A stretch of 64,000 nt of DNA from Streptomyces sp. SPB162 (GCF_029504575.1 NZ_JAQFII010000001.1:434001-498000), one strand, 5' to 3'. Shown: positions 53,363 through 63,100, numbered from the stretch's first letter. The notes: a model not told the origin generated them from the sequence alone. Numbers and translations are program-made.

Positions 53363-55018
53363 ATGCCGCACGAGCGCGCCGGACAGCCCGCACAGCCCGC
53401 CGACCTGGTCGACGTGGCCCGGTTGGTGACCGCGTACTACACGCTCCGTCCCGACCCGGGCGAGGTGGGGCAGCGGGTCGCGTTCGGGACCTCGGGACAC
53501 CGCGGTTCCTCACTGGCGGTCGCGTTCAACGAGGACCACATCGCCGCCACCAGCCAGGCGATCGCCGAGTACCGGGCCGGGCGGGGAACCGACGGGCCGC
53601 TCTTCCTGGGGGCGGACACGCATGCGCTGTCCGAACCGGCGCGGGCCACCGCGCTGGAGGTGTTCGCCGCCAACGACGTCACCGTGCTGATCGACACCGC
53701 GGACGGCTACACCCCGACCCCGGCGGTCTCGCACGCCATCCTGGTCCACAACCGCGGCCGCACGTCGGGGCTCGCGGACGGTGTGGTCGTCACGCCCTCG
53801 CACAATCCGCCGGCCGACGGCGGCTTCAAGTACAACCCGCCGAACGGCGGCCCCGCCGGCTCGGAGGCCACCTCCTGGATCCAGGACCGGGCGAACGAAC
53901 TGATCGCGGGCGGCCTCAAGGACGTCCGGCGGATCCCCTACGCCCGCGCGCTGGCCGCCGGCACCACGGACCGCTACGACTTCCTCACCCACTACACCGA
54001 CGATCTGCCCGCGGTCGTCGACCTGGAGGCCGTCCGGGCGGCCGGAGTGCGGATCGGCGCGGACCCGCTGGGCGGCGCGTCGGTCGCGTACTGGGGACGG
54101 ATCGCCGAGCGGCACGGGCTCGATCTGACGGTCGTCAACCCGTACTCCGACCCGACGTGGCGCTTCATGACGCTGGACTGGGACGGCAGGATCCGGATGG
54201 ACTGCTCGTCACCGCACGCCATGGCCTCGCTCATCGCGCGGCGCGACGACTTCCAGGTGTCCACCGGCAATGACGCGGACGCAGACCGCCACGGCATCGT
54301 GACTCCGGACGCCGGACTGATGAACCCCAACCACTACCTCGCCGTCGCCATCTCGTACCTGTACGAGCACCGCGGGCAGTGGCCGGCGGACGCCGGGATC
54401 GGCAAGACGCTGGTCTCCTCGTCGATGATCGACAAGGTGGCGGCGGGCCTCGGCCGGAAGCTGGTGGAAGTGCCGGTCGGCTTCAAGTGGTTCGTGGACG
54501 GGCTGCTGGACGGCTCGCTGGGCTTCGGCGGCGAGGAGTCCGCCGGCGCTTCCTTCCTGCGCCGGGACGGCTCGGTGTGGACCACCGACAAGGACGGCAT
54601 CCTGCTCGCGCTGCTGGCGGCCGAAATCATCGCGGTCACCGGCCGCAGCCCGTCGCAGCACTACGCCGATCTCACCGCACGATTCGGCGAGCCCGCCTAC
54701 GCCCGCATCGACGCGCCCGCGACCCGCGAACAGAAGGCCGTCCTCGCCTCGCTCTCCCCCGAACAGGTCCCGGCGGGTGAGCTGGCCGGGGAGCCGGTCA
54801 CCTCGGTCCTCACCGCGGCGCCCGGCAACGGCGCGTCGCTGGGCGGGCTGAAGGTCTCCTCCGACAACGCCTGGTTCGCCGCCCGGCCGTCCGGTACCGA
54901 GGACGTGTACAAGATCTACGCCGAGTCCTTCCACGGGCCCGAGCACCTCGCCCGTGTGCAGGAGGAGGCGAAGGCGATCGTGTCGAAGGCCCTGGGCGAC
55001 GCGTCGGCCAAGGCCTGA
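53363..55018 (+). CDS. pgm: Phosphoglucomutase (alpha-D-glucose phosphate-specific)
   Basis: Enzyme of 551 residues interconverting glucose-6-phosphate and glucose-1-phosphate. Motifs are the active-site serine loop [19 protein letters not shown], the metal loop [15 protein letters not shown], the sugar loop [13 protein letters not shown] and the phosphate loop [18 protein letters not shown] 53363 was chosen because GGAGGAGACC lies before it; the frame is open for 39 more codons upstream without homology. With glgC and glgA it links central metabolism to glycogen or alpha-glucan synthesis. Confidence 0.95.
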   Translation: MPHERAGQPAQPADLVDVARLVTAYYTLRPDPGEVGQRVAFGTSGHRGSSLAVAFNEDHIAATSQAIAEYRAGRGTDGPLFLGADTHALSEPARATALEVFAANDVTVLIDTADGYTPTPAVSHAILVHNRGRTSGLADGVVVTPSHNPPADGGFKYNPPNGGPAGSEATSWIQDRANELIAGGLKDVRRIPYARALAAGTTDRYDFLTHYTDDLPAVVDLEAVRAAGVRIGADPLGGASVAYWGRIAERHGLDLTVVNPYSDPTWRFMTLDWDGRIRMDCSSPHAMASLIARRDDFQVSTGNDADADRHGIVTPDAGLMNPNHYLAVAISYLYEHRGQWPADAGIGKTLVSSSMIDKVAAGLGRKLVEVPVGFKWFVDGLLDGSLGFGGEESAGASFLRRDGSVWTTDKDGILLALLAAEIIAVTGRSPSQHYADLTARFGEPAYARIDAPATREQKAVLASLSPEQVPAGELAGEPVTSVLTAAPGNGASLGGLKVSSDNAWFAARPSGTEDVYKIYAESFHGPEHLARVQEEAKAIVSKALGDASAKA

Positions 55019-55094
55019 CACACCGGCTCCGAAGCGCGTCCCGTCCTGACCGGCCCGCCGGCGCTCATCCACCGGCTGACGAAGGGAACCACCC

Positions 55095-56294
55095 TTGAGC
55101 GGCAGCGGACTGTCCGGCGAACGCCTCGACCGGATGCGCGACGTCATGTCCGGCCACGTCGAACGCGGTGACGTACCGGGACTCGTGACGCTGGTGTACC
55201 GGCGCGGTGAGGCACGGGTCGAGGCGCTCGGGACGATGGCCGCCGGTGGCACGGTTCCGATGCGCCGTGACTCCATCTTCCGGATCGCGTCGCTGACCAA
55301 GCCCATCACCGCGGTCGCCGCGATGATCCTGGTCGAGGAGTGCGTACTGCGACTGGACGAACCGGTGGACCAGCTGCTGCCGGAACTCGCCGGCCGCAGG
55401 GTGCTGCGGCGACTCGACGGGCCCCTCGACGACACCGTGCCGGCGCGCCGGTCGATCACCCTGCGGGATCTGCTGACGTTCCGGCTGGGCATCGGATCGG
55501 TACTCGCGCCCCGGGGGACCCACCCGATCCAGCGGGCGATGGACGAGGCCGGCCTCACTCCCAGCCCCAACCCGCCGTCGATCGGTCCCGACGAGTGGAT
55601 GAAACGGCTCGGCGCCCTGCCGCTGGTGCACCAGCCGGGCGAACAGTGGATGTACCACACGGGTTCCGAGGTCCTCGGGGTGCTGATCGCACGCGCCGCC
55701 GGCCAGTCGTTCGCGTCCTTCCTCAGCGACCGGATCTTCGATCCGCTCGGCATGCGGGACACCGCGTTCCACGTGCCGCCGGAGAAGCTGGACCGACTGC
55801 CACCCAGCTACCGGATGCGTCCCCGCACCGCGGAACTCGCCCTGCACGACGATCCCGCCGACAGTCGCTGGGGCCGCCCGGTGGCGTTCCCGTCCGGCGG
55901 TGGCGGGCTCGTCTCGACGGCCGACGACTACCTGGCCTTCTGCCGGATGATGCTGGACGGGGGGCGGCACGGCAGCGAACGAGTGCTGTCCCGGCCCTCG
56001 GTCGAGGTCATGACCAGCAACCACCTGTCGGCGGAGCAGAGGCCGGGAACCCACAGCTTCCTCGGTCCCGACGAGGGCTGGGGCTTCGGCCTCTCCGTCT
56101 CCGTCCGGCGCTTCGACCTGGCGACGACCCCGGGGCGGTTCGGGTGGAACGGCGGCACGGGTACCTCCGCCTACACGGACCCGGGGGAAGGCCTCGTCGG
56201 CATCCTGCTGACCCAGCGCCACATGGATTCCACCGCTCCTCCCCCTGTCTTCCAGGACTTCTGGACCTCGGCGTACCGGGCGATCGACGACTGA
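55095..56294 (+). CDS. Serine hydrolase, beta-lactamase/esterase family
   Basis: Class C beta-lactamase-like serine hydrolase of 399 residues without a signal peptide, so probably a cytosolic esterase or peptidase. The catalytic SxxK is in FRIASLTKPITAVAAM near residue 60; YxN appears as YHTGSEV near residue 190, and the third motif is GWNGGTGTSAY. The apparent start is TTG 55095, with GAAGGGAACC a few bases upstream, starting MSGSGLSGERLDRMRDVMSG. Downstream of pgm by 76 bp on the same strand, perhaps by read-through. The substrate is not known. Confidence 0.9.
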   Translation: MSGSGLSGERLDRMRDVMSGHVERGDVPGLVTLVYRRGEARVEALGTMAAGGTVPMRRDSIFRIASLTKPITAVAAMILVEECVLRLDEPVDQLLPELAGRRVLRRLDGPLDDTVPARRSITLRDLLTFRLGIGSVLAPRGTHPIQRAMDEAGLTPSPNPPSIGPDEWMKRLGALPLVHQPGEQWMYHTGSEVLGVLIARAAGQSFASFLSDRIFDPLGMRDTAFHVPPEKLDRLPPSYRMRPRTAELALHDDPADSRWGRPVAFPSGGGGLVSTADDYLAFCRMMLDGGRHGSERVLSRPSVEVMTSNHLSAEQRPGTHSFLGPDEGWGFGLSVSVRRFDLATTPGRFGWNGGTGTSAYTDPGEGLVGILLTQRHMDSTAPPPVFQDFWTSAYRAIDD

Positions 56295-56373
56295 GCCGCG
56301 GGGTCGTCACCCCGCAGCCGCGCCGGCCCTCCGCTTGCTCACTCAGTACCTGGCCGACGTGGGCAGCCGGGGC

Positions 56374-57252
56374 CTACTGGGTGACGGACTCGCTCTGCTG
56401 CGGGGCCTCGGCGGCTGCGGTGACGGCGGTCGCGGACGGGACTGCCTCGTAGTAGACCGAACGGGACTGCTTGGAGCGCAGGGCCGCGGACTTGCGGACC
56501 AGACCCTCGAGCGCGGTGCGCACGCTCATGATGGTGACAGCGCGCTCCGGCGTCGAGATGGCCGTGGCGACCTCTGCGGCCGAGGCCGGGGCACCCTGCT
56601 TGAGCAGGTAGTTCTCCACGACCTTCACGAGCTTGTCCGCCTTGGGGGCGGCCGCCTTGGTGTCGGCCGCCTTCGGGGTGGCGGTCTTGGCCGTGGCGGT
56701 CTTCGCCGGCTTCGCGGTCGCGGACTTGGCCGTGGAGGCCTTCTCCGTCGCGGCCTTCGCCGGCTTCTCGGCGACGGTCTTGGTCGCGGTGGCCTTCGTC
56801 GCGGTGGCCTTGGTCGCGGTGGCCTTCGTCGCGGTGGCCTTCGTCGTCGCCTTGGCGGGCGCCTTGGCAGCGTGCGCGGCATCGGCCACCGCGCTCTTCG
56901 CGTCGGTCTTGCGGCCGCGGCCGGCACGGCCCTGGGTCGGAACCGCCTTGCGGGCGGTACGACGGCGGGCGCCGGGCACCTTCGCCGACTTCGCGTGCGG
57001 GGTGACGTGGGCTTCCGGCTCGCTGATCTGCGCTTCGCCCGGCTCGGAGGGGGACTGCTTCGTCGCGCCGACGGCGCTCTGCATGCTCAGCAGCATCTCC
57101 CGGTCCTGGACGAGGATCTCCAGCTCCTTCTGGAGCGCGTCGATCTGCGCGAGGACGCGGTCGCGGTCGCCTTCGTTCTGCCGGAGATCGGCGGCGACGC
57201 GGGCCTCGTACTCGCCCTGCAGACCCTGGTTCTTTGACATGACGTCCGACAT
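56374..57252 (-). CDS. Histone H1-like Lys/Ala-rich DNA-binding protein
   Basis: Protein of 292 residues in three parts. Residues 1-60 form a helical coiled coil (VLAQIDALQKELEILVQDRE). Residues 95-215 are a low-complexity, strongly basic region of Lys-Ala-Thr repeats, with four near-exact ATKAT units encoded by a 15-bp tandem repeat at 56783-56842. Residues 215-275 resemble a winged-helix/plant-homology-like globular domain (LVKVVENYLLKQGAPASAAE and SVRTALEGLVRKSAALRS). Such proteins compact DNA. It stands alone and is divergent from the PAP2-kinase gene. A DNA-binding role is inferred from composition. Confidence 0.8.
   Translation of the reverse strand: MSDVMSKNQGLQGEYEARVAADLRQNEGDRDRVLAQIDALQKELEILVQDREMLLSMQSAVGATKQSPSEPGEAQISEPEAHVTPHAKSAKVPGARRRTARKAVPTQGRAGRGRKTDAKSAVADAAHAAKAPAKATTKATATKATATKATATKATATKTVAEKPAKAATEKASTAKSATAKPAKTATAKTATPKAADTKAAAPKADKLVKVVENYLLKQGAPASAAEVATAISTPERAVTIMSVRTALEGLVRKSAALRSKQSRSVYYEAVPSATAVTAAAEAPQQSESVTQ
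56783..56842 (-). repeat. Tandem 15-bp repeat within the histone-like gene
   Basis: Four consecutive copies of GTCGCGGTGGCCTTC (with one base variable at the junctions) at 56783, 56798, 56813 and 56828. Each copy encodes five residues (KATAT) in frame, so slippage would lengthen or shorten the basic region without breaking the gene. Confidence 0.85.
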
Positions 57253-57886
57253 GGACTCGCCTTTCGTTGCTCACTTCGCGTCGTTGATGACGGTGATGGT
57301 AGCCATCAACGTATGAGGGGATATTCGAAACGGACGCTCACATCACGTCCCCGTGGTCCGGTCCGGACCGAGCTGCACCGACATCCGTATGAGTAAGACC
57401 ATCCCAGTCAACGTCCGCGAAAGCCAACTCGGTTCCCGGGATCCCGTCCGGGAGGTTACATCTTTCGGGCGCGCGAGGATAGGAGCAGTGCCCGCCGTTG
57501 ACCTGGAAGTGCGCCCGTCCGGACGGCGAATTCCATTCACAGCGCGCGGAGTTGCCCCACTCGCCCGTGGACCGGCCGGACGCCTCCGCAGTGCCCGGTG
57601 TTCGCGGTGCGCGGGAGAAACTCGGCGAACAGTTCGAGTTCGCTCCCGCTCTCCCCGCGGCGGATCCCACCGTCCCGCACTCGCTTTCCTGGACCGTTGC
57701 CGCCGTCTCCGGCACGGCGCGATCCTGGAGTGACGCGAGTGAATGGGCACATCGTGTTCGAGTCTTCGCGGGACTTCCGGGAAGCGGGGCGGTACGACCG
57801 GACGGAAAAGGATCCGCCGCCCGACCCCGAACGGCAATCCTGCGGACGGTAGGAGTTGTTCGGCCCGGACGGGCAAGAAGCCGCCT
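57253..57886. other. 634-bp stretch with no supported gene
   Basis: Between the histone-like gene and the PAP2-kinase gene. It must hold the two divergent promoters. Reading frames in it, the longest being 57353-57733 and 57498-57890 on the plus strand, lack ribosome sites and family resemblance, and third-position G/C bias is weaker than in real genes here. A short dyad CGGGATCCCG occurs near 57440. Nothing else was recognised. Confidence 0.5.
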
Positions 57887-59668
57887 ATGAGACCAAGCGA
57901 CGAAGTGGCCGTGCGACGCATCGGCGTGCTGCTCGTGATGCAGGGCGTGCTGTTGATCGGCTTCGGCCTGTTGCTCACCAAGTGGCTGGTGAAGGTGCCC
58001 CCCTTCACCTCGGAGGACGGAATCAACCGGGCTTTCGCCGCGCACCGGTCGGCGGACTGGAACAGCATCACCTACTGGGTGTCCCAGGCGGGCAACACCC
58101 AGGCCGTCGTGCTGGTCACGACGGTGGCGCTGGCCCTGCTCCTGCTGCCGGTGCTCGGCGACCGGTACCAGCGCGAAGCCCTGTTCCTGGCCGCGTCGGT
58201 GGCCCTGCAGTCACTCGTCTTCCTCACGGTGACGGCGGCCGTCGACCGGGCCCGGCCGGACGTGGCGCACCTGGACGTCGCCCCGCCGACGTCCAGTTTC
58301 CCCTCGGGACACACCGGTGCGGCGACGGCGCTGTACGGCGGTCTCGCCGTTCTCGCCCTCCTCCGGTTCCGCGGCGGCCGGCGCTACGTAATCGCCACCG
58401 TGCTGTTCGCCGTTCCCGTCCTGGTCGCGGCGGCACGCCTGTACCGCGGGATGCACTATCCGACCGATGTGCTCTGCGGCCTGTTGAACGGCTCCGGAAT
58501 CCTGCTGATCATGGGGCGTTCGCTCCTGTCGGCACGGGCCCGCCCGCAGCGGCCGGGGCAGGCGGCGCGATCGGACACCACCCATGACGCACCGGCCGCC
58601 CGGCGCGAACAGCGGGCCGCGGTCGTGCTGAACCCGTCCGTGGTGGACGACGCGCTGCACGACGCGATCCGCCGCACCCTGGAGCGGTACGGCTTCCAGG
58701 ACGTGTCCTGGCACATGACCTCGGAAGAGGATCCGGGCAGGGGCGCCGCACGGCGGGCCACGCAGCGCGAGCCCGATCTGATCGTCGTGTGCGGTGGGGA
58801 CGGCACGGTGATGGCCTGCGCCGGCGCCTTGGCGCACAACGGGATCCCGACCGCCGTCCTGCCCTGCGGCACCGGCAACCTGCTGGCACGCAACCTCGGC
58901 TACCCGGTCGATCCCCTCGCCGCACTCGTCGCCGCGCTGGAGGGCACCGCGCGACCCGTCGACCTCGGGATCGCCGAGGGCGACGGCATCTCCGAAGGGC
59001 GGTTCGCCGCCATGGCCGGCGCCGGGTTCGACGCCGCCGTGGTCCAGGACGCGTCCTCCCGCATGAAGGCGGGCATCGGCTGGGCCGCCTATCTGGTCTC
59101 GGGGGCACGCCATCTGCGCGATCCCGGGATGCGGCTGACCCTGCGGCTCGACGACGGACCGGAACTCGACCGCCGGGCACGCATGGTGCTGGTGGGCAAC
59201 GTCGGCACCCTGCAGGGCGGCGTTCCCCTGCTCCCGGCCGCACAGCCGGACGACGGCCTGTTCGAGGTCGTGCTGCTCAACCCGACGGGACCGCTCGGCT
59301 GGCTGCGCGCCGCCACTCACGTATTGAAGCGGCAGCACCGGGAGAGCGCACCGCGGTCGCCCGGCGGCGGCGAGCGGTTCGCCCACGGCACCCTGGAGTA
59401 CTTCACCGCGCGGCGTATCGAGATGGCCTTCGAACGACCCCAGGAACGGGAGTTGGACGGCGAACCGGTCGGCCCCGGCACCCGGCTGGCGATCGAGGTC
59501 GATCCGGGCGCCCTGCTGATGCAACTGCCGGCGACAGCGCCGGCGGCCTCATCACCGGCGCCGACAGGCACCGGGAAACCGGCAGTTTTGACAGGAGCAC
59601 ACGATGGGTACGGCAACCCGAGTTCCGCAGACCCGGGACATCAAGGGGGAAGAGCTCTCGGGCGATGA
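57887..59668 (+). CDS. PAP2 phosphatase fused to a diacylglycerol kinase-like domain
   Basis: Two enzymes in one protein of 593 residues. Residues 1-230 form a membrane PAP2 phosphatase: five or six helices, SFPSGHTGAATALYGG (catalytic His) and RLYRGMHYPTDVLCG. A short linker leads to residues 250-560, a DgkB/YegS-type lipid kinase with VVCGGDGTVMACAGAL (GGDGT), LPCGTGNLLARNLG and MVLVGNVGTLQGG. A lipid phosphatase and a lipid kinase in one chain could set the balance of phosphatidic acid and diacylglycerol. Such fusions occur in actinobacteria. Its 3' end overlaps the YihY gene by 65 bp, so they are linked. Confidence 0.9.
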   Translation: MRPSDEVAVRRIGVLLVMQGVLLIGFGLLLTKWLVKVPPFTSEDGINRAFAAHRSADWNSITYWVSQAGNTQAVVLVTTVALALLLLPVLGDRYQREALFLAASVALQSLVFLTVTAAVDRARPDVAHLDVAPPTSSFPSGHTGAATALYGGLAVLALLRFRGGRRYVIATVLFAVPVLVAAARLYRGMHYPTDVLCGLLNGSGILLIMGRSLLSARARPQRPGQAARSDTTHDAPAARREQRAAVVLNPSVVDDALHDAIRRTLERYGFQDVSWHMTSEEDPGRGAARRATQREPDLIVVCGGDGTVMACAGALAHNGIPTAVLPCGTGNLLARNLGYPVDPLAALVAALEGTARPVDLGIAEGDGISEGRFAAMAGAGFDAAVVQDASSRMKAGIGWAAYLVSGARHLRDPGMRLTLRLDDGPELDRRARMVLVGNVGTLQGGVPLLPAAQPDDGLFEVVLLNPTGPLGWLRAATHVLKRQHRESAPRSPGGGERFAHGTLEYFTARRIEMAFERPQERELDGEPVGPGTRLAIEVDPGALLMQLPATAPAASSPAPTGTGKPAVLTGAHDGYGNPSSADPGHQGGRALGR

Positions 59669-60557
59669 GGCATGGCTCACCCTGCGCCGCTACGGCGGAT
59701 GGAAACTGGTCCGCGACGCCTTCATGCGGTTCCGGTACGCCGACGGCTTCAGCCACGCACGCGCGCTGGCCCTGCAGACGGTCCTGTCACTGGTGCCGCT
59801 CGCCATCGCCCTGATCGGCCTGTCCACCGCGGTACACGCGGAAGGCATCGGACGGGTGGCCGAACTCACCGTGCTGCGCATCTCCAGCGGCCCGAGCTCC
59901 GACGTCGTCAAGAACGCCCTCGCCGACAGCCGCCGTCACGCCGACCAGGGCGGGCAGCTGGCGTTGTGGTTCGGCCTGCTGTTCGCGCTGGTGAACGTCA
60001 CCACCGCGATGGCCCAGGTCGAGCGCGGCGCCAATCGCATCTACGGCGTGGAGCGCGACCGGCCCTTCCACCTGAAGTACCGGCGCGGTCTGCTGATGAT
60101 GCTGCTCGCCGGAGTGCCCTTGGGCATGGGCTCCGTTCTCATGGTCAGCGGCGCCGACATCGCCGGGGCGGCGGCCGAGGTGTACCACTGGACGCCGCAC
60201 CAGACGACGGCCTGGAACGTGCTGCGCCGGCCGGTGGGCATCCTCCTCGCCCTGTTCTCGACCTCCGTCATCTTCCGCAGCTCACCGCGGCGCCGGCAGC
60301 CCGGCTACACCTGGCTGGCATTCGGCGCGGCCGTCTATCTGGCGCTGTGGACCCTGCTGACCTGGCTGCTCAGCCTGTACGTCGAGTTCAGCAGTTCGTT
60401 CAACTCCGTGTACGGTCCGCTGAGCGCCTTCATCTCGCTGCTGCTGTGGTCCTACCTCACGGCGATGGCGCTGTTCCTGGGCATCGCGTTCGCCGCTCAA
60501 CTGGAGGCGGTGCGTGCCCGGGTCAAAAGGCCGATCCTGAAGGATCCGGGGGTCTGA
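59604..60557 (+). CDS. YihY/BrkB-family inner-membrane protein
   Basis: Membrane protein of 317 residues with about six helices, of the YihY (formerly RNase BN) family. Marks are RFRYADGFSHARALALQTVL, VLSLVPLAIALIGLSTAVH, NRIYGVERDRPFHLKYRRG, WFGLLFALVNVTTAMAQVE and SVYGPLSAFISLLLWSYLTA. The ATG at 59604 has AGGAG eight bases upstream inside the preceding gene. Family function is uncertain; roles in envelope integrity or lipid transport are proposed. Grouping with two PAP2 genes supports an envelope-lipid role. The 65-bp overlap with the upstream kinase is unusually long. Confidence 0.9.
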   Translation: MGTATRVPQTRDIKGEELSGDEAWLTLRRYGGWKLVRDAFMRFRYADGFSHARALALQTVLSLVPLAIALIGLSTAVHAEGIGRVAELTVLRISSGPSSDVVKNALADSRRHADQGGQLALWFGLLFALVNVTTAMAQVERGANRIYGVERDRPFHLKYRRGLLMMLLAGVPLGMGSVLMVSGADIAGAAAEVYHWTPHQTTAWNVLRRPVGILLALFSTSVIFRSSPRRRQPGYTWLAFGAAVYLALWTLLTWLLSLYVEFSSSFNSVYGPLSAFISLLLWSYLTAMALFLGIAFAAQLEAVRARVKRPILKDPGV

Positions 60558-60560
60558 ACC

Positions 60561-61481
60561 GTGCTCAGCCGTGACGCGGCCGGCCAAACACCTCGGCCCC
60601 GGACTGATGATTATCCGCCGGAGCGGGTAGCTGTCACCGGCATGACGGCACTGTCGCGAATTCCCGGAAACCTGATCCACCGGCTGCGCGGCCCGGACGA
60701 GCGCCTCGGCGTACGGCTGCTGCTCACAGCTGTCGCGTTCGCCGCCGCCGCCGTGCCCTTCGCCCTCGTGCTGGTCCTCGTGGAGGGCCACTGGGGTCCC
60801 CTGCACCGCGCGGACCGCGGCGCGGCCGAGAACCTGCACCGGGCGGCACTGGAGCACCCGGCCTGGGTGACGGTACTGCGCTTCCTCACCAATGGGCCGT
60901 GGTCGCCCACGGTGATGCGTCTGCTGGTGGCCGCGGTCGTGGTGTGGCTGCTGTACCGCCGCGCCTGGCGGCTGGCGGCCTGGGCCGCGGTCACGTCCGC
61001 CCTCAGCTCCTCGATCGGCGTGCTGGTCAAGACGGCCGTCGAGCGCGCCCGCCCGCAACTGCCGGACCCGGTGGCCCACGCACCGGGCTACTCGTTCCCC
61101 TCCGGCCACGCGATGACGGCCACGACGTCCTGCGGAATCCTCCTGCTCGTCCTGCTGCCCCTGGTCCCCCGCAGGTGGCGGGCCCTGCCGTGGACGTTGG
61201 CGGTGGTGTCGGTGGTGGGCGTCGGGTACACCCGGGTCGCCCTGGGCGTGCACTGGGCGAGCGACGTGGTGGGCGGCTGGCTGCTCGGGCTGGCCCTGCT
61301 CACCGCCACCACCGCCGCGTTCCAGACCTGGCGCCAGGAGGCGGGACTCGCCCACACCTCACCGTCCCACGAGGGCCTGGAACCCGAACTGGACACGCCC
61401 GACACCGCCCCCGAGCCGGCGCTCGACCTCGGCCACCACGACCACACGGCGCCCCCGGCGGGGCACGACCGGCGGTCATGA
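60561..61481 (+). CDS. PAP2-family membrane phosphatase
   Basis: Integral membrane phosphatase of up to 306 residues. The three PAP2 signature motifs are complete: KTAVERARPQLPDP (K-x6-RP), SFPSGHAMTATTSCG (PSGH) and TRVALGVHWASDVVGGW (SRxxxxxHxxxD-type). About six helices span residues 50-260; the C-terminal tail is Glu/Pro/His-rich. The start may be GTG 60561, three bases after the YihY stop, or ATG 60642, which has no good ribosome site. The substrates are likely undecaprenyl or phosphatidyl phosphates. Second PAP2 enzyme in the cluster. Confidence 0.92.
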   Translation: MLSRDAAGQTPRPRTDDYPPERVAVTGMTALSRIPGNLIHRLRGPDERLGVRLLLTAVAFAAAAVPFALVLVLVEGHWGPLHRADRGAAENLHRAALEHPAWVTVLRFLTNGPWSPTVMRLLVAAVVVWLLYRRAWRLAAWAAVTSALSSSIGVLVKTAVERARPQLPDPVAHAPGYSFPSGHAMTATTSCGILLLVLLPLVPRRWRALPWTLAVVSVVGVGYTRVALGVHWASDVVGGWLLGLALLTATTAAFQTWRQEAGLAHTSPSHEGLEPELDTPDTAPEPALDLGHHDHTAPPAGHDRRS

Positions 61482-61653
61482 GCGCGGTCGTCACCGGCCG
61501 GCTCCGCGGGGGCGGCGCAGCACTTCCAACTGCCCGTCGAGGCGGCCCGCGCCGGCGGACGCCGGCCGCGCGGGGCTCGGGCGCCGCGGCGATCGGATCG
61601 GGACAACAGGGCGGGTCCCGGCATCCGGCGGGGGGCTCGCGTAGGGTCACGGA

Positions 61654-62091
61654 GTGGCCTTGATCAGTATCGAGCGCTCTTCCCCGCTGCCCTCCGACGA
61701 GGTGTGGCGGCGGCTCACCCGCTGGGAGCGGCACGCCGCCCATGTGCCGCTGACCCGCATCGTCGTCACGACCCCGCCCCCGACCCGGCCGGGCACCGTG
61801 TTCGTGGCGCGTACGGGGGTGGGGCCGGTCGGGTTCGACGACCCGATGGAGGTCGTGCGCTGGGAACCGCCGACGCCCGGTGGCACCGGCCGTTGCCGAC
61901 TGGAGAAGCACGGCACGCTCGTCCTGGGATGGGCCGAGATCGAAGTGAGCGCGCACGGCACCGGATCGCGCGTCACCTGGCACGAGGAGCTGCGGGTACG
62001 GGGGCTGCCCCGGCTCTTCGACGGCCTGACGGCGCGCTCCGGCCGACTGATGTTCGGCCGGGCGATCACCGGACTGCTCGCGGAGGCATGA
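61654..62091 (+). CDS. SRPBCC/START-fold protein
   Basis: Cytoplasmic protein of 145 residues with the hydrophobic-cavity START/Bet v 1 fold (SRPBCC, polyketide cyclase-like). Marks are MALISIERSSPLPSDEVWRR, the conserved VWRRLTRWERHAAHVPL, the central WEPPTPGGTGRCRLEKHG and the final helix LFDGLTARSGRLMFGRAITG. The start is GTG 61654; TTG 61660 is possible. It is about 55 bp upstream of ribokinase and 170 bp downstream of the PAP2 gene. Members bind small hydrophobic ligands; no specific role can be assigned. Confidence 0.8.
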   Translation: MALISIERSSPLPSDEVWRRLTRWERHAAHVPLTRIVVTTPPPTRPGTVFVARTGVGPVGFDDPMEVVRWEPPTPGGTGRCRLEKHGTLVLGWAEIEVSAHGTGSRVTWHEELRVRGLPRLFDGLTARSGRLMFGRAITGLLAEA

Positions 62092-62146
62092 CCGGCGCGC
62101 CGGGGCCACCCGGTCGCGTCGACGACAAGGACGGCGGAGAGCGGCG

Positions 62147-63100
62147 ATGGACGAACGACTGGTCGTGGTCGGCAGCCTCAACATGGACCTGTCGGTCACG
62201 GTGCCCCGTCTCCCCGGGCCGGGCGAGACGGTCTCCGGCGCCGACGTCGTGCGCGGGCCCGGCGGAAAGGGCGGAAACCAGGCGGTCGCCGCGGCGCGCC
62301 TGGGCGCACGGGTCCGCATGGTCGGGCTGCTCGGGGATGACGCCCACGGCGGGGAACTGCGGGCCGCCCTGGTGGCGGAGGGCATCGACGACGGCGCGGT
62401 GGGCACCCTTCCCGGCGCCGCTTCCGGACTGGCGCTGATCGTGGTGCAGGACGACGGCGAGAACACCATCACCCTCTCCCCCGGCGCCAACGACCGCCTC
62501 GACGAGAGCATGCTGCGGGCCCTCACCGACGGGACCGTCGCCAACCGCGCCGACACCGTCCTGCTCCAACTCGAGGTGCCGCTGCCCACCGTGCTGGCCG
62601 CGGCCCGCGAGGCCCGCGCCGCGGGGGCGCTGACCGTGCTCAACGCCGCTCCGCTGCCCGCCCCCGGGCCGTTGCTGACCGAGCTGTTGCGGGAGGTCGA
62701 CGTCCTCGTCGTCAACGAGACCGAGGCGGCCGGACTGCTGCGCCTGCCTGACGTATCCTCCGTGGCCCGGGACGAGAGCTGGACGGCACGCGCGGAGCGG
62801 CTGCGCCTGCTGGGACCGGGGACCGTCGTGGTCACCCTGGGCGCCGCCGGCGCGGCGGCCGCCGATGGCCGTTGCCGACTCACCGAACCGGGGTTCCCCA
62901 TCGACGCGATGGACACCGTCGGCGCCGGTGACGCCTTCTGCGCCCAACTCGCCCTCGCTCTCGGTCCGGGCCGCCCGCTCGCACCCGCCCTCCGCAGGGC
63001 CTGCGCGGCCGGCGCCGTCGCCGCCACCCGGCGCGGCGCACAGCAGGCGCTGCCCACCCGGGCCGAGGTCGACGCGCTGGTTTCGCGGGATCCCGTGTGA
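62147..63100 (+). CDS. rbsK: Ribokinase
   Basis: PfkB-family sugar kinase of 317 residues, phosphorylating ribose to ribose-5-phosphate. Signature motifs are GGKGGNQAVAAARLGARVRM (PfkB signature 1 region), the substrate GxGA-type DTVGAGDAFCAQLALALG (anion hole and catalytic Asp) and ENTITLSPGANDRL. The start ATG is preceded by GGCGGAGAGC. A CUT2-type sugar importer lies 25 kb away and is not linked. The gene could also phosphorylate related furanoses, but residues match ribokinase. Confidence 0.93.
   Translation: MDERLVVVGSLNMDLSVTVPRLPGPGETVSGADVVRGPGGKGGNQAVAAARLGARVRMVGLLGDDAHGGELRAALVAEGIDDGAVGTLPGAASGLALIVVQDDGENTITLSPGANDRLDESMLRALTDGTVANRADTVLLQLEVPLPTVLAAAREARAAGALTVLNAAPLPAPGPLLTELLREVDVLVVNETEAAGLLRLPDVSSVARDESWTARAERLRLLGPGTVVVTLGAAGAAAADGRCRLTEPGFPIDAMDTVGAGDAFCAQLALALGPGRPLAPALRRACAAGAVAATRRGAQQALPTRAEVDALVSRDPV

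Noticed and set aside
57498..57890. Possible gene in the 57.3-57.9 kb gap
   Set aside because: TTG start without ribosome site, no recognisable family and weak third-position bias.
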